64,000 nucleotides of DNA. Origin: Pezicula radicicola. Taxonomy: Eukaryota > Ascomycota > Leotiomycetes > Helotiales > Dermateaceae. Made by a program: the position numbers and the translations under genes. Below the pieces are notes generated by a model. That model searched no databases. It was not told where the DNA came from and saw only the letters and a program-made list of their open reading frames with translations. Numbering within the stretch: position 1 is the first letter of the stretch; each line of letters starts with the position of its first letter. The DNA lies in NCBI GenBank assembly GCA_003008705.1, contig PDUO01000021.1, positions 312,766-376,765 of the forward strand, in the 5' to 3' direction. Below, in pieces: positions 1 to 11,432 of this stretch.

Positions 1-51
1 TACTCCTAATTCCTCCACAGCAAGAGGCGCAACGCATTGCAGATACGGCTG

Positions 52-2194
52 ATGGCAGCAAACGTTAACCACAAGACGATGGCCGAGGCACACCAAGACG
101 AGGCTGAGGGTCAAGCTTTGGCAGGAGCCGGTGCAGGCAAAGGAACAACCATTGAAGGGCAAACGGACGAGCGACGCCACAACTTGACATCTTCGAATGG
201 GACAAGCAGTACGAACGAGACGCTCATCAACAACGACGATGACGACCAGAATGCCGTCAAGGAAAATAATGCAGAGGCGACAAACAATACTACACCGCTC
301 GAGAAAACCTCATCCGAGAACGGAGCTTCAACTACTCCGACTGCTGGAAACGCAGCAGAGCCAGAAGCATCACGAACAAAACTCCAGACGGTAGTCATTA
401 TGCTATCGCTCTGTTCGTCCGTATTTCTCGCGGCTCTGGACACCACAATCATTACAACCGCCCTACCTACCATCAGCGAGCATTTCCATTCCAATGCAGG
501 CTATACTTGGATCGGTTCGGCATATCTGCTCGCTTGCGCAGCATCGACACCGTCATGGGGGAAGATCAGCGACATTTGGGGTCGGAAACCAATTTTACTC
601 TGCGCGGCAATAATATTCTTCATAGGAAGCTTATTATCCGCTGTAAGTGTGAGCATCGGGATGCTTATTATAGCAAGAGCCATACAAGGAATCGGCGGCG
701 GCGGTCTGATTATCCTGGCCAATATTTGTGTCAGTGATTTGTTTAGCATGAGGAATAGAGGTAAATATTTTGGGATGATTGGAATGGTGTGGGCACTTGC
801 CAGTGCCGTTGGACCAGTTCTGGGAGGTGTTTTTTCAGAAAAAGTGAGCTGGAGGTGGTGCTTTTACATCAATCTCCCAATTATTGGAGTTACCATTGGG
901 AATCTCATCTTCTTTCTCCATTTAGATAACCCACGGACGCCAGTTTGGGATGGTCTGAAGGCTCTGGACTGGCTTGGAAGCCTTTTCATTGTTGGTGGCA
1001 CTCTCATGCTCCTGCTTGGTCTCGAATTCGGCGGCATCACATATCCATGGAGCTCGCCAATAGTTATTTGCCTAATTGTTTTTGGAATCCTAACTGCGTC
1101 ACTTTTCATCGTCAACGAGTGGAAGATTGCCAGGTACCCTGTTATGCCGCTTAGACTATTCAAACATCGGTCTAATATCGCTTCACTGACTGTCTGCTTT
1201 TTCCACGGCTTTGTCTTTATCGGTGGGACTTATTACCTGCCTCTTTACTTCCAAGCAGTTCTCGGTGCAACCCCACTACTTTCCGGTGTCTACACGCTCG
1301 CCCTCGCTCTATCCCTATCTTTTACGTCGGCCAGCACGGGGATTTTCATCAAGAAGACTGGTAAATATTTACCATGCATCTGGTTCGGCATGGCCACGAT
1401 GTGCCTTGGCTTTGGTCTCCTTATAGACTTGGATTCCAAACCAAACTGGGCCAAAATCATCATCTTCCAAATCATAGCAGTAAGTACCCATATTTTCTCC
1501 GACGATAGAACTCATACTCCTGAATCCTGAAGTTTCCCGGGTTTGCGGAGCTCATGACATCCCAACAGCATGTCACTACCCGTTAAAATACCCAGCAAAC
1601 TCCTGGATCGTGTCACAACCCTTCCTTCTGAGAAACCCACTAACATTTTTCGTTTAGGGTGTCGGAGTCGGACCAAATTTCCAATCTCCCCTCATCGCCC
1701 TTCAAACAATGGTGCCCCGTCGTGACATCGCTACTGCAACCGCAACATTCGGCTTTACCCGCAACCTAGCAACCTCCATATCCGTCGTAATCGGCGGTGT
1801 AGTCTTCCAAAACGAAATGCAAAAGAAACGAGACTACCTACTTGCCACTCTAGGGGAGACAATCGCAGGCCAGCTCTCAGGAACCTCGGCAGGAGCATCC
1901 GTGGGAATCGTCGCCGCGCTCCCAGCAGCACAGCGTGAAATTGCTAGGACAGCTTTCTATCAAAGTTTGAGATCAATGTGGATTATGTATGCATGTTTTG
2001 CAGCAGTTGGTCTCATCATTAGTCTTTTCGTTGGCAATCAGACTCTTAGTAAGGAACATGAGATCACGAAAACGGGACTCGCTGAGCAGGAAGCGAATCG
2101 GCAGGAGATGAAAGAAAAGAGACGGATGAGTAAGGAGGCTAAGAGGAAGAGTGCTAGTCCGGTGAATGGTGTTGCTAACAAGGAAGAGGTCTGA
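52..2194 (+). CDS. MFS multidrug exporter, DHA2 type (14 TM)
   Basis: Proton-coupled efflux transporter of the major facilitator superfamily, DHA2 branch, expected in the plasma or vacuolar membrane; substrate unknown. Exons 52-1479 and 1658-2194; the 178-nt GTAAGT..TAG intron keeps frame and gives 654 aa. The start is the first ATG in frame. A CACAG acceptor lies just upstream (16-20), so an earlier exon outside the window is possible. Residues 1-105 are hydrophilic and rich in Ser, Thr and Asn. Then come the DHA2 signature LDTTIITTALP (about 129-139), motif A GKISDIWGRKP (about 170-180) and RAIQGIGGGG (about 209-218). After the intron, GVGVGP begins the C-terminal half. The tail is basic (KEKRRMSKEAKRK). 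Family call is firm; cargo cannot be read from sequence. Confidence 0.9.
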
Positions 2195-3450
2195 TTTCGA
2201 AGCCTGATTCTGGACCTTGTTGAGTTTTTTACATGCATGGAAAAACGGGACATGGCATGTGGGGTTTGATGTTTGTATTCAGCAGTGGTTTTTGTTCTGG
2301 TCTGGTCAAAAGCATTAGCATTTGGGGAAAGCATTAAAAACATCCATGGATAAATGGGTAGAGGGCGTGGGGCGTTTGGAATGGGATTGGTGTTAACCTA
2401 CAGATATATTCTGCATCACTGCATGTGTGGTTTTGTGGTTTTGGGGTAGCGGTTGCATTAGATACCCCTGGAATTACCTTGTTAGCTTTGCAATTTGTAA
2501 ATAGGTGGCTAAAGAACAATAAGAGTTGTTGTAGGACGAAGAAGCGTGACCAGAAAACCATGAATTGAAGAAGAGAGAGGAAGAGCCCGAAGCTAAAGCT
2601 ATATACAAGGCAGGAACACTTGTACTAGTGTGGTCCCGTGACAGTTGTAGAAGTTATCTTAGATTAAATGTCTAGGTAGTAACTTACTTAAGTAGGTTAT
2701 ATAAATAAGTAAGGTTTTTAAATTAAGTAGATAGGTTATCTAAGTTAAGTAACTTTTATATCTTTACTAAAATTTCTTTATTTAGTAGCATTATATTATT
2801 ATAGAAGCTTACTACACTAACCCTAACCCTCTAGATAAGGTATATATATATAGGCTAGTTACTACTTCTAACATATATAGAATAGTCATTTTTGGAGCAA
2901 CTCTATTGATTGTGTGTAGAGCTAATCAGGGAGTGAGGTATATCGGCCACGTGACTCAGAATAAGCATTCCTCCGATTCAGTTCAACAATATATGCTTCT
3001 AGGTTATCTTATCTATTAAAATAAAGCTTAGTTGTTTCTAAAATAACTTAAATCGTCTTCTAAGCTTCTGTTCCCTTATCCCGACCCATGAATATTGGCC
3101 ATTTGGGCAGGGATTCAACACTCTGCTCGTCTACAATCGCTTAATGCGTCTCAGAGGCAAATAGAGAAGAGTCTATTGGCTAGAACTGCTCTGTTCAATC
3201 AATACCTTATTGCATATCCCTATAGCCAAGCGTTGGCCAATATTCATAGGTCGGGATAATACCTGTAAAACTCATACATACAACGATAATCCAACTCCAA
3301 TTCATCCCAATCTATTTTGTCCTCCGCCCGTTCTCTCTTATCCTTGCTCGACTTCTTCCTACCCTTCCTTAGCCTTATGAGAAACCTTATCGTCACTCCC
3401 AGGATGCGTAACACCACATGCAGGACATCCCTTGACCTGCTCCAAACACC
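2195..3450. other. Intergenic, partly RIP-like AT-rich
   Basis: No gene seen. From about 2640 to 2890 the DNA is strongly AT-rich with many TA steps and TAAGTA/TAGGTTAT-like echoes, as in a RIP-decayed repeat. A pair of CCCTAA units sits at about 2818-2830. The 184-bp inverted-repeat element at 3076-3259 is listed separately. Confidence 0.6.
3076..3259. mobile_element. Short inverted-repeat element (MITE-like), 184 bp
   Basis: The left end (3076-3101) and right end (3234-3259) are 26-bp inverted repeats with one mismatch, outermost bases TTATCCCGACC. The interior holds no open frame. Size and structure fit a non-autonomous DNA-transposon derivative. No clear target-site duplication was found, so the transposon origin is inference. 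Confidence 0.6.
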
Positions 3451-4632
3451 TCACCTCACAACCCTTATACTCGGCATCTCCCTCTCCATACCTCCCCCGC
3501 CCAACTTCTCCTTGCATAACTCCCAAGAAGTTACCACTTCCCTGATCACAGCCTGATGATCTACACCTCCCGCATTATCATCGCCATTATAAGGCCCTAA
3601 CATCGACCTCCTTCGAGGGTCCTGAAACGCATCACAAATAAACAGCTCCTCCAACTTTTCAAAATCCTTGAAATTCCTCAAATCCAAAGGGTTATTATTA
3701 GACCCAGTTCCATTCCCATTCCAGGCATGATTCCCAACAAACCGAGCATGATTAGACTGATTATACTGCATAAATCGGCTGAACTGCGTAAAGTCCCACT
3801 TTCCACCCATGGCAAAGCGTTTGATTTTCCGTGTCTCCTCCTTAGCATACGTCGCCAAGGCCCCCAGAGCCTTTGGTTGAATCAAACGATTTCCGATTCC
3901 AGCTCCCATCGCCATCATAGGAGGCCGTTGCGGTAGCGTTTGGTCGGCTCCCATTATAGTCGGCCAAGCACCAGTCCCAGCAGGGCCAGCACCAGTAGGT
4001 AAATATTCCATCACCCAATCCATTTCCAAAAAAACCACATCCCTCTCAAAATCAACCCAAACCCTCTTCTCCCCATACCCAGTCTCACGCCACACCTTTG
4101 CAAACTCAGCTTGCTCAGGTACACAATTCGTACCTGCAAAAGCCCGCTGATATCGCTTCATAGCTATAGCTCTACTCTCTGCACAAACGTAAAGAGCTAC
4201 GGGTCCGCGTGGTACGCGGGCTTTCATCTGCTCTGTGAAAGTCCAGTTACGGTAATCACCTCTTTTCCATGGTTGGTCTGGCGGTTTTGAGGGCGCGGGG
4301 TACTCGGACGCGGTTATGACTATGCAGGCTGTTTTTAGGGGTTGGTCGGTGACCCAGGGGAGGTGTGCTTGTGCTGTCATAGAAGGTGTTTTGCCCGTGT
4401 GAAACTTGAGGTGGATGGTGCGGGGTTCGAAGGTGAAGAGCCATATTTTCTCACGTAGTTCGGGTGAGAGGCACGAGAGGCGAGAGAATGAGTGGTGAGG
4501 TTGTGAGTCTGAAATTTGTTGGGTTGGTGGTATTTGTGGGTTGGTACTCGTAGAGGTTGGTAGTGGAGGAGGAGAATGAGAAAGTTTTTCCTTATGTTGC
4601 ACTGCTAGTGGTGTAGGAGGTGACGACGACAT
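3451..4632 (-). CDS. 2EXR domain protein
   Basis: Single-exon protein of 393 aa. After a Pro/Ser/Thr-rich N-terminus (1-48) it has the 2EXR pattern common in leotiomycete and sordariomycete genomes: FSRLSCLSPELREKIW (about 49-64), then ALYVCAESRAIAMKRY (about 146-161), then VWVDFERDVVFLEMDW further on. These motifs link the domain to F-box-like and HET-like fungal families, but no biochemical role is established. The start is the first ATG of the frame and is followed directly by the low-complexity leader. AT-rich relic DNA lies on both sides at a distance, yet this frame is intact. Function unknown. Confidence 0.85.
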   Translation of the reverse strand: MSSSPPTPLAVQHKEKLSHSPPPLPTSTSTNPQIPPTQQISDSQPHHSFSRLSCLSPELREKIWLFTFEPRTIHLKFHTGKTPSMTAQAHLPWVTDQPLKTACIVITASEYPAPSKPPDQPWKRGDYRNWTFTEQMKARVPRGPVALYVCAESRAIAMKRYQRAFAGTNCVPEQAEFAKVWRETGYGEKRVWVDFERDVVFLEMDWVMEYLPTGAGPAGTGAWPTIMGADQTLPQRPPMMAMGAGIGNRLIQPKALGALATYAKEETRKIKRFAMGGKWDFTQFSRFMQYNQSNHARFVGNHAWNGNGTGSNNNPLDLRNFKDFEKLEELFICDAFQDPRRRSMLGPYNGDDNAGGVDHQAVIREVVTSWELCKEKLGGGGMEREMPSIRVVR

Positions 4633-6087
4633 TACTGTGGTGTTGTAAGGTAGAGACAGTTTTCAAGAAGGTGATTTATTTGAGAATGTTTAGAATTATT
4701 AAATCGTTCGTTGTTTGGTGTTTTTTTCATCTGAGGGAATGGGGAAAACGCAAATGCAATGTGATGGTGTTTTATAGGAATTTCTGGTACTGTTGTACTG
4801 TGGTGGCTTCCTTAAATAAATATAAGGTGAGGGACGGAGGGGAGGTTGCCTAAAATACCAAGGTACATGTGCTAAATAAGCACAGCCACAACATGTCAAA
4901 GTAGCGATGTACTGCAGCTCGTATTCGGTTTCAAGCGCAAATAAGGGTAAGAATACGTCGAAAAAAGCAAGCGATTAACGCTACGTAAAATAGCGGCTAG
5001 AGCTATAGGTAAGACTAAGATATATTATATTATATCTAGTCTTAAGGTCCTATATTTAACATCCTTTCTCTACTTACTAATTTCTTAATAATAGTTTCTC
5101 TAACTTTAATATACAATACTATACTTGTCTTTACGTATATTTATTTTATAATTTTTTTATTACTAAATTTAGTTATCCAAGTATAAGTATATAAAGAAAC
5201 TAAGGCGTCCCAAGTGTTGCTTCTAGCTTTAATGAGCTTCGTGAAGTTTAGGCTAATAGAGATATAGTATGGAAGAAAATCATATAAATATAAAGTCCTA
5301 ATTAACTAGCATGCTCTTGTAGAAGTTCAATTGGTAGAGCAAAACAATAGATATTCTATGGTATATTTTTTAAAACTGTGTAGACAAAATCTCTTAGTTT
5401 TTTCAAGATAGCTAAGAAACATAAGGAGGAATATCCTACGAACGTTTCGAGTTTATACAACTGCCTCCATATTTTATACTCTACACTTCTACCAAGGCTA
5501 CTAACTAAGAGCTAAACCTAAGACTTTAACTCCTTAGTTAAGTATAATCTCTTTGCTTCTTCAGCCTTTAGGTTTACTTACATAAATAGTACGTACCCAA
5601 TTTCTTAGAGCAAATTTACCCCTTTCGGTTATATTACTCCCTCATGTTTTAAGTAACTTGCTCCTAAATCATGTTTAAGTTACTCCCAATATTATCCAGA
5701 ACAAGCAAACTAACTCCGAGTTTCTAAGTGTATAGGCACCTATCTTCGATTGTTACACAGTTATTATCAATACGTTTCAGAATTCCCTCAAGTGAAAGCT
5801 GATGATCAATTTTCTGTCGGTAAATTTATTTCATCGGGTATAATTGCGTAGGGCTTGGCATGCAGCACCACCAAGCAATGAATGTGACCTTGAAGAATAA
5901 GTATGTGGCGTAGAGTGAACTTGCTCAATATTTCTCCATGCATAATGTCAAAGTGGATAAATAGGTGGTTGCACAATAAATACGAGATTTAGAACTAAGC
6001 CTTTCCAAATAGTATATGAACATCTGGAAGCCCTTTGTTTCTGTAGTTAGTAAATATTTCAGGACTTTGGTCGAATTATTTCTCATC
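4633..6087. other. Intergenic, AT-rich RIP-like block
   Basis: The first 300 bases are probably the promoter of the 2EXR gene. From about 4960 to 5720 the DNA is AT-rich with stops in all frames and many TpA steps, which fits a RIP-decayed repeat. A tRNA D-arm-like stretch near 5323-5341 has no matching T-arm. No gene is supported. Confidence 0.6.
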
Positions 6088-6891
6088 ATGCATGCAATCT
6101 TCACCCTTTTATCTCTGGCAGTATTGCTACATCAAGGATTGACCGCTACTACCAATAACTCTAGCAGTAAGCTTCCAAAGTCCCAAGTCCCGTCCAAGGA
6201 TGCATAAACCAATCTTTCAACAGCGCCAAAGAATATAGGCTTCGTCTTATTTCCCTCCTTCCAGGCTCTCGATGTCTTCGGTCCCCTAGATGCACTCAAC
6301 CTCCTTTCATGGTAATACCAACTAAATTTAACGCTCATAAGCTCCACAATCGATCCAGTCTCAACAAAAGCCCGATCTGCAGCCATGAATCCATATAATT
6401 CCACCTTCGGAGAAAGTATCGTTCCTACCCATACCTTCGAAAATGCACCTCCCTTAGATGTTCTCTTTATTCCAGGCGGAATAGGTACCATCGCGACCGA
6501 TATTAACTCCAGCGTCGCATTTGTTCAACAAAGATATCCACAACTCCAATATCTCGTGACTATCTGCACAGGAGCTGGTATTGCTGCCAGTGCCGGAGTT
6601 TTGGATGGGTTAAATGCGACGACAAACAAGAGATCTTGGGCGAGAGTCACTGCGTTGGGTCCTAAGACGTATTGGCATGCGCATGCTAGATGGGTTGTTG
6701 ATGGGAATGCGTGGACGGGCGGAGGTGTAAGTGCTGGTATTGATACGACGCTTGCTTGGGTGCAGAATGTTTGGGGAGAAGATGTCGCCGAATCTCTTGC
6801 GCTCTCGATGGAATATGAATGGCATAATGACTCAAGTTGGGACCCATTTTCTACATACTATAATTTGACGGATGTGGCTGTGGTACAATAA
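6088..6891 (+). pseudogene. Secreted DJ-1/PfpI-like protein with one in-frame stop
   Basis: Class I glutamine amidotransferase-like (DJ-1/ThiJ/PfpI) protein. Exon 6088-6166 encodes a signal-peptide-like start (MHAIFTLLSLAVLLHQGLTA). A 57-nt GTAAGC..CAG intron (6167-6223) keeps frame into exon 6224-6891. The family core is clear: NIGFVLFPSFQALDVFGPLD, then DVLFIPGG, the nucleophile elbow ICTGAG with its Cys, and a C-terminal GGGVSAGIDTTLAWV. The product would be 248 aa, but TAA at 6313-6315 interrupts the frame after NLLSW, and coding similarity continues at once (YQLNLTLISSTIDPVST). No intron of normal length removes this stop in frame. A CAA-to-TAA change explains it. Read as a recent pseudogene; readthrough or a base error remains possible. 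Confidence 0.75.
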
Positions 6892-9800
6892 GTATTCTAT
6901 AGGGAGACTGAAACGGATGGGCTTCGCATCTGAGGCTAGTAACCCTTGGAGTGTTTAGGCGTCTATAGCTTCTTGCTAATTTTCATCTTATGTATAAATA
7001 TTCTTCGTCAGGGATTGTCCAAGTCGGAGGGAGCAAAGACGATAAAGAACTATGGCAAAAGTGCATTGAGAGATATTGAGTTCACTCTGATTAATGTGCT
7101 ATGCATTAATAAGAACTGGATAATAGCGTGATTCTCATACGCAGTTACTCCTTGCAAGGACATTTGATTTTGTATAGCTGGAGTCGGGGATCTATCTGTT
7201 TCATGAAATTGAGAAATGTGCTTACGTACGAGTTGGTTTATAAGAGATCATTTTAAATGGATGTCTATTCAGATGGTTTGGGTAACTTAGTTGCCTCAAT
7301 GAAAATAATCTCTTATACACCAATTTGTACGGTACTCTTTCAATAATGACTAAGTAGAGAGTAGTGTGCAAGTTCTGTAAAGTATCTATGTAGGTAGGTA
7401 CTTTAGCAAGAACGAACTCGCCTTTGAATCTTTCAGATGATACTTAAAAGCCGAGGACACAGTTAAAGGTATCGAGTCCAGCTAATACTAGGAATTATAG
7501 CATTTTATTTCTATCGACAAAAGTATTGCACCAACAGAAGTCTGCGAAAGCCAAAAGCAGTAATAAACAATACCCCCTTTTCCTCAGCCCCTCGTCACAC
7601 CTCGCTTAACTTTTCTCAAGCGAACACAACAAAAAAGTCAGCAACCAAAAAAATATCCAAAAAAGCAAAACTATAGGAATCTTTATAAAATCCTATAGAA
7701 CACAGCATTACCTGTGTTTTTATCGTTCCATTCATCTTCTCTATTCCTATCCCCCGCCTGTGATAAGAGCACCAGGTGGGGGAGGGAAGTGTGATGTGAG
7801 AAGGTAAGGAGGGGGGATTGGTATATGTATGCGGGGTTGGCGAACTTTAGTTATTATTTGTTGATTTCCTCCTCTTACAAACAGATTTGACCGGAACCAC
7901 TTACCACTGTGGCATGCCTTTCTGTTTGTTGAGGTACTTCCTATTATTTTGATTTAAGTAGGTAGAGTTGTCGTCAGCCTTGTTGTTGTCAGGCTGGGTT
8001 TTTATTTAGCGAGAGGGTTCACTATGTTTGGGCCTGGAACGATCTGCTGCCTGTTATCCCGTAACTAAATGCTTCTCACAAATATACCAAGCGAGGTTGT
8101 CAGACCCGCAACATGAGGTGAGAATACTCTTGAATTCAGTCTCTCGACCGAGCGCCGCATTGGCAATAATGACTTTTACATCAATGATTTGACTAACCAC
8201 AAGAAGATGCAAGAGTATATGCAAGCCTAGAGATTTGATTGTCTAGGACTCGAGGACTACCAAATCACTAGTTGGTAGTGAATCCGTATTCAGATGCTAT
8301 TTAACAACTTTTACAGCATCGATAATAGTACATAGGCCAAATACTTCTGCCAAGGTATTATTCTTTCCTCTTACTAATGAAAGTTGAATTTCTAGTGAAT
8401 GTGCAAAACTTAAAGTGTCTACTGTTTCGAATGATGCGTGATATTAGCAGTATACACAAGGCAGCTATTCTCCAAAAACCATTCGTCTCGAATACCGATC
8501 TCTTGTACATTAAAAGTATCCAAAAAGCATTTGGCTATTTCTTTCGGATAGGTTGATTAAGAACTTAGTTATAGGTCCTGCAAATTGGTTCCCCTATCCT
8601 CGGGAGCACAAAAAAGCCAACGGCAGAAGTCGAATAGCTATTTAAGTTTTTAACCACTTTTCTTCTACTATGTATCCCGGGAATTTTGAGTCTAAGAAAT
8701 TATCATATAGTCTTTCTTCCACTCCGATTATTTATTAACCAGAAAATACTGTTGTTAACCTTATTATTTTTGCCAATTAGTCCCAAGTTAAATACTTACA
8801 AGATGTTTAAACCTACCGTAGAATTCGCTCGAACAGTTCAATTCCACTAGCCTCCAAGGAATGTCCATCTCCTGTGACTCGCAAATCTAGTTAGGAATAT
8901 CAACTTGCAGTCATGGTGTTTCTGTTGTTGCTGGATATTTCCATTTACACAAGGTCAAATGTTAAGCACATTAAGACTTTGATAGACTCGTCAGATAATG
9001 ATTAGCTACTCTTTGGAAGTGGATGGCTAAGATTGTCAGGCATTATATTAGAATCAATTTCTTATAACTTAACTAACAACTAAGCTATAGCGCCTACTAA
9101 TGTCTATCTATTACGCACATCCGATTAGCGAATAAAATCTCAATTAAGAACTACTAACAGTCGACATCATACTACTAATTGATTCATGACAGTAACCCTA
9201 GTCTTATCCAAAAAGATATAGAAACTAAAACATCTATAGAATACAGGCACTACAATTTGACTATAGTAATTCACTTATTTGAATTTAGTAACTGACTTAT
9301 GTAAACAACTCACTTAATTTTGGTATCCGATTTAAAGTTTCCACTAAATAGGAATGAGATAGAGAGAGATATAGAGAGTAAAATTAATAAGCTAGCTCTT
9401 AGCTAATAGAAATCTAACATAGGAGACATCTTGTAGTAGATCCCTAAAACAACGTATCCTAATATACAAACTTCTAGCTATCACAGAAACAACAAATATT
9501 CTTATATCAAACCCCTTCTTCCTAATAGAATCAGAGTACAAATACTTGTTTAGTTGCCTAAGCTTTCTAGCCAGCAAGGGAAATCCAAGCCTAAAGAGCC
9601 CCCTTTCCTTCTATTACTTTGTAGTAGTAGACTTCTCCTAAAAAATTCCCTCAAGTAAAACTACGCTTTTCGAGATAAGAATAAGTAAACATCATTAATT
9701 GCAGCAGATATGTTTCTGAATATCAACGGATGGAGACTTTACAGAGATAAAAGAATAAAATGGATTTTCTCTATGACTAGAACAACCCCAAGATGGGGGA

Positions 9801-10700
9801 TGCCATGGAACACATCATTAACATGCGCAACCTTGTTAACTAGTCGGTCTCTACACATACTACATATACCTAAAGCCTTAGAACTCCTTCCACGCCTTCC
9901 TAACGCCCAGTTTTCCTCAACACGCCTCTCAGAGCAACTCTCTTCACTGATTGAACGCACTAGCGTACCCAGCCCCCTGTTGTTTGAACCACAAAGCGAC
10001 TTCAATAGGAGAATCACCAAGGATCAAACTTGTTACCTTTTTATCTCCCTACTTTAGACTTATACTTGAAATCTCTACTTCCCACCTCTGTTTCCTCTCT
10101 CAGATTTTACGAAAATGTAACAAACATGTTGTCAACTTAACACTTATTGCTAATTAACACTTAACAAAATACTTCTTTAACTAAACCCTTAACACATTTA
10201 CACATAGTTTACTCCCCAAATACAAGGCTCCCTATAAGACCAATAATCCTATAAGTAAACCATTCAAACCCAAACAGCACTATCCTCTTGTACCCCAGTC
10301 CCATTAACATAGTCCCATTATAGTACAATCCACAGTAATTTCATTCTTAACACATTGTACCACAAAACCTCAAACCCAAAGCCCCGTTAAATTCATTAGA
10401 AAATCCACCATATAATAAAACTAAAACCTTTCATAAGGTACATCTAATTACTTAAATACAAACAGAACCTTCAAGTACATAGAGTGGTTTGAGGAAGGGT
10501 CTTTCACTATTATATATATATTCGGGAACTACAGAAATCTTAAAAATGCCATCTTTGCCAAGTGAACGAGTTCTACACTACATTCGATCTTAGCTACCAC
10601 TATGCTTCCTAGAGTTCCAATAGAGAAGTGATCTTACAAAACCAAAATCATACACCCTCACCCCACCACCACCTCCTTCCCAGCCAACTCACTCCTCTCC
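6892..10700. other. Long AT-rich gene-free stretch
   Basis: No gene supported in about 3.8 kb. Parts (8300-9700, 10060-10480) are AT-rich and stop-dense, like RIP-decayed repeats. Part 7560-8000 is more balanced but holds only short frames. A 93-aa minus-strand frame at 9739-10020 and a 61-aa one at 9392-9577 match no family I know. This is probably a relic transposon block. Confidence 0.5.
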
Positions 10701-11432
10701 TTAATACCAACCAACCCCAATCCCAGGCACACCACTACCACTTCTCAATTGAGCCACAGAACTAGCATTTCCAGCTTCAGGCTCCTCTCCATATTTTCTC
10801 AAATCCTCCATCTTAACTACATTTAGAGCCTTTTCGTGCGTAGCATGTAAATGTACCTTTGGAACGATGGATTGGGTTCCGGGATCTGTGGATGCTGAGG
10901 CGTGTTCAAGTGCTTCCTTCCAGCGCCCGGCGCAGAGACACTATTTACAGCCTGCTGTTAGGTCGATAGGGCGGAGGTTGTTGCCACGGGAGGTGGTGGA
11001 GTCGAGGAAGGGGTCTGTGAGGGTTGCTATTGGGGTGGTTAGTTGTGTTTGGTTTGGAGGTTGGACGGGAAATTTTTGGAGGAGTATGGTTGTTTGGGAT
11101 GGATGGGTGGATAGAAAGGAAAGTAGTATAAAGATTGTATTTGGGATGAAGGGATTCAAATCAATTAAGAAGACGCTTATGTGCTACAGCATGATTTCCC
11201 GTATCGTCTGGTCCAACATCACAATATCCATTGCGGTAGAAACCTGTCATGGGTTCTTTGCTGAAGAGTCTGAGTGGTTTCTCGAACGCTTCATCATCAT
11301 CTGTATCAGCAATGATATCCTGAAGCCTCCGCTCAAGTTCATTTCTTCTTGTATAACTGAAGCTAACACTCGATTTGAACTCCAATTGAGGCGTACAGAA
11401 GTGAGGGATCACCTAGGAGCTTTCCCCGCCAT
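10701..11432 (-). pseudogene. DUF2237 family gene broken by a Trp-to-stop change
   Basis: Small protein of the DUF2237 family, widespread in bacteria and fungi, function unknown. On the minus strand, exon 11432-11413 starts at ATG. A 50-nt GTGATC..TAG intron (11412-11363) leads in frame to an exon with AFEKPLRLFSKEPMTGFYRN and GYCDVGPDDTGNHAV. After a second intron with acceptor near 11043, the frame reads TLTDPFLDSTTSRGNNLRP, then GCK, stop, CLCAGRWKEAL, then VPKVHLHATHEKALNVV and LRKYGEEPEA to TAA at 10701. The stop (TAG, plus-strand bases 10941-10943) sits where the family has Trp in GCKWCLCA. It implies one G-to-A change, the complement of CpA to TpA. The second intron also lacks a good in-phase GT donor. 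Confidence 0.8.

Noticed and set aside
5316..5390. tRNA-like stretch (AGTTCAATTGGTAGAGC resembles a D-arm)
   Set aside because: There is an ATAGA-TAT-TCTAT hairpin after it, but no T-arm with GGTTCRA and no acceptor pairing; lies in AT-rich relic DNA.
6205..6207. First in-frame TAA of the DJ-1-like gene as a second nonsense mutation
   Set aside because: A 57-nt intron (6167-6223) with GTAAGC donor and CAG acceptor removes it and keeps frame.
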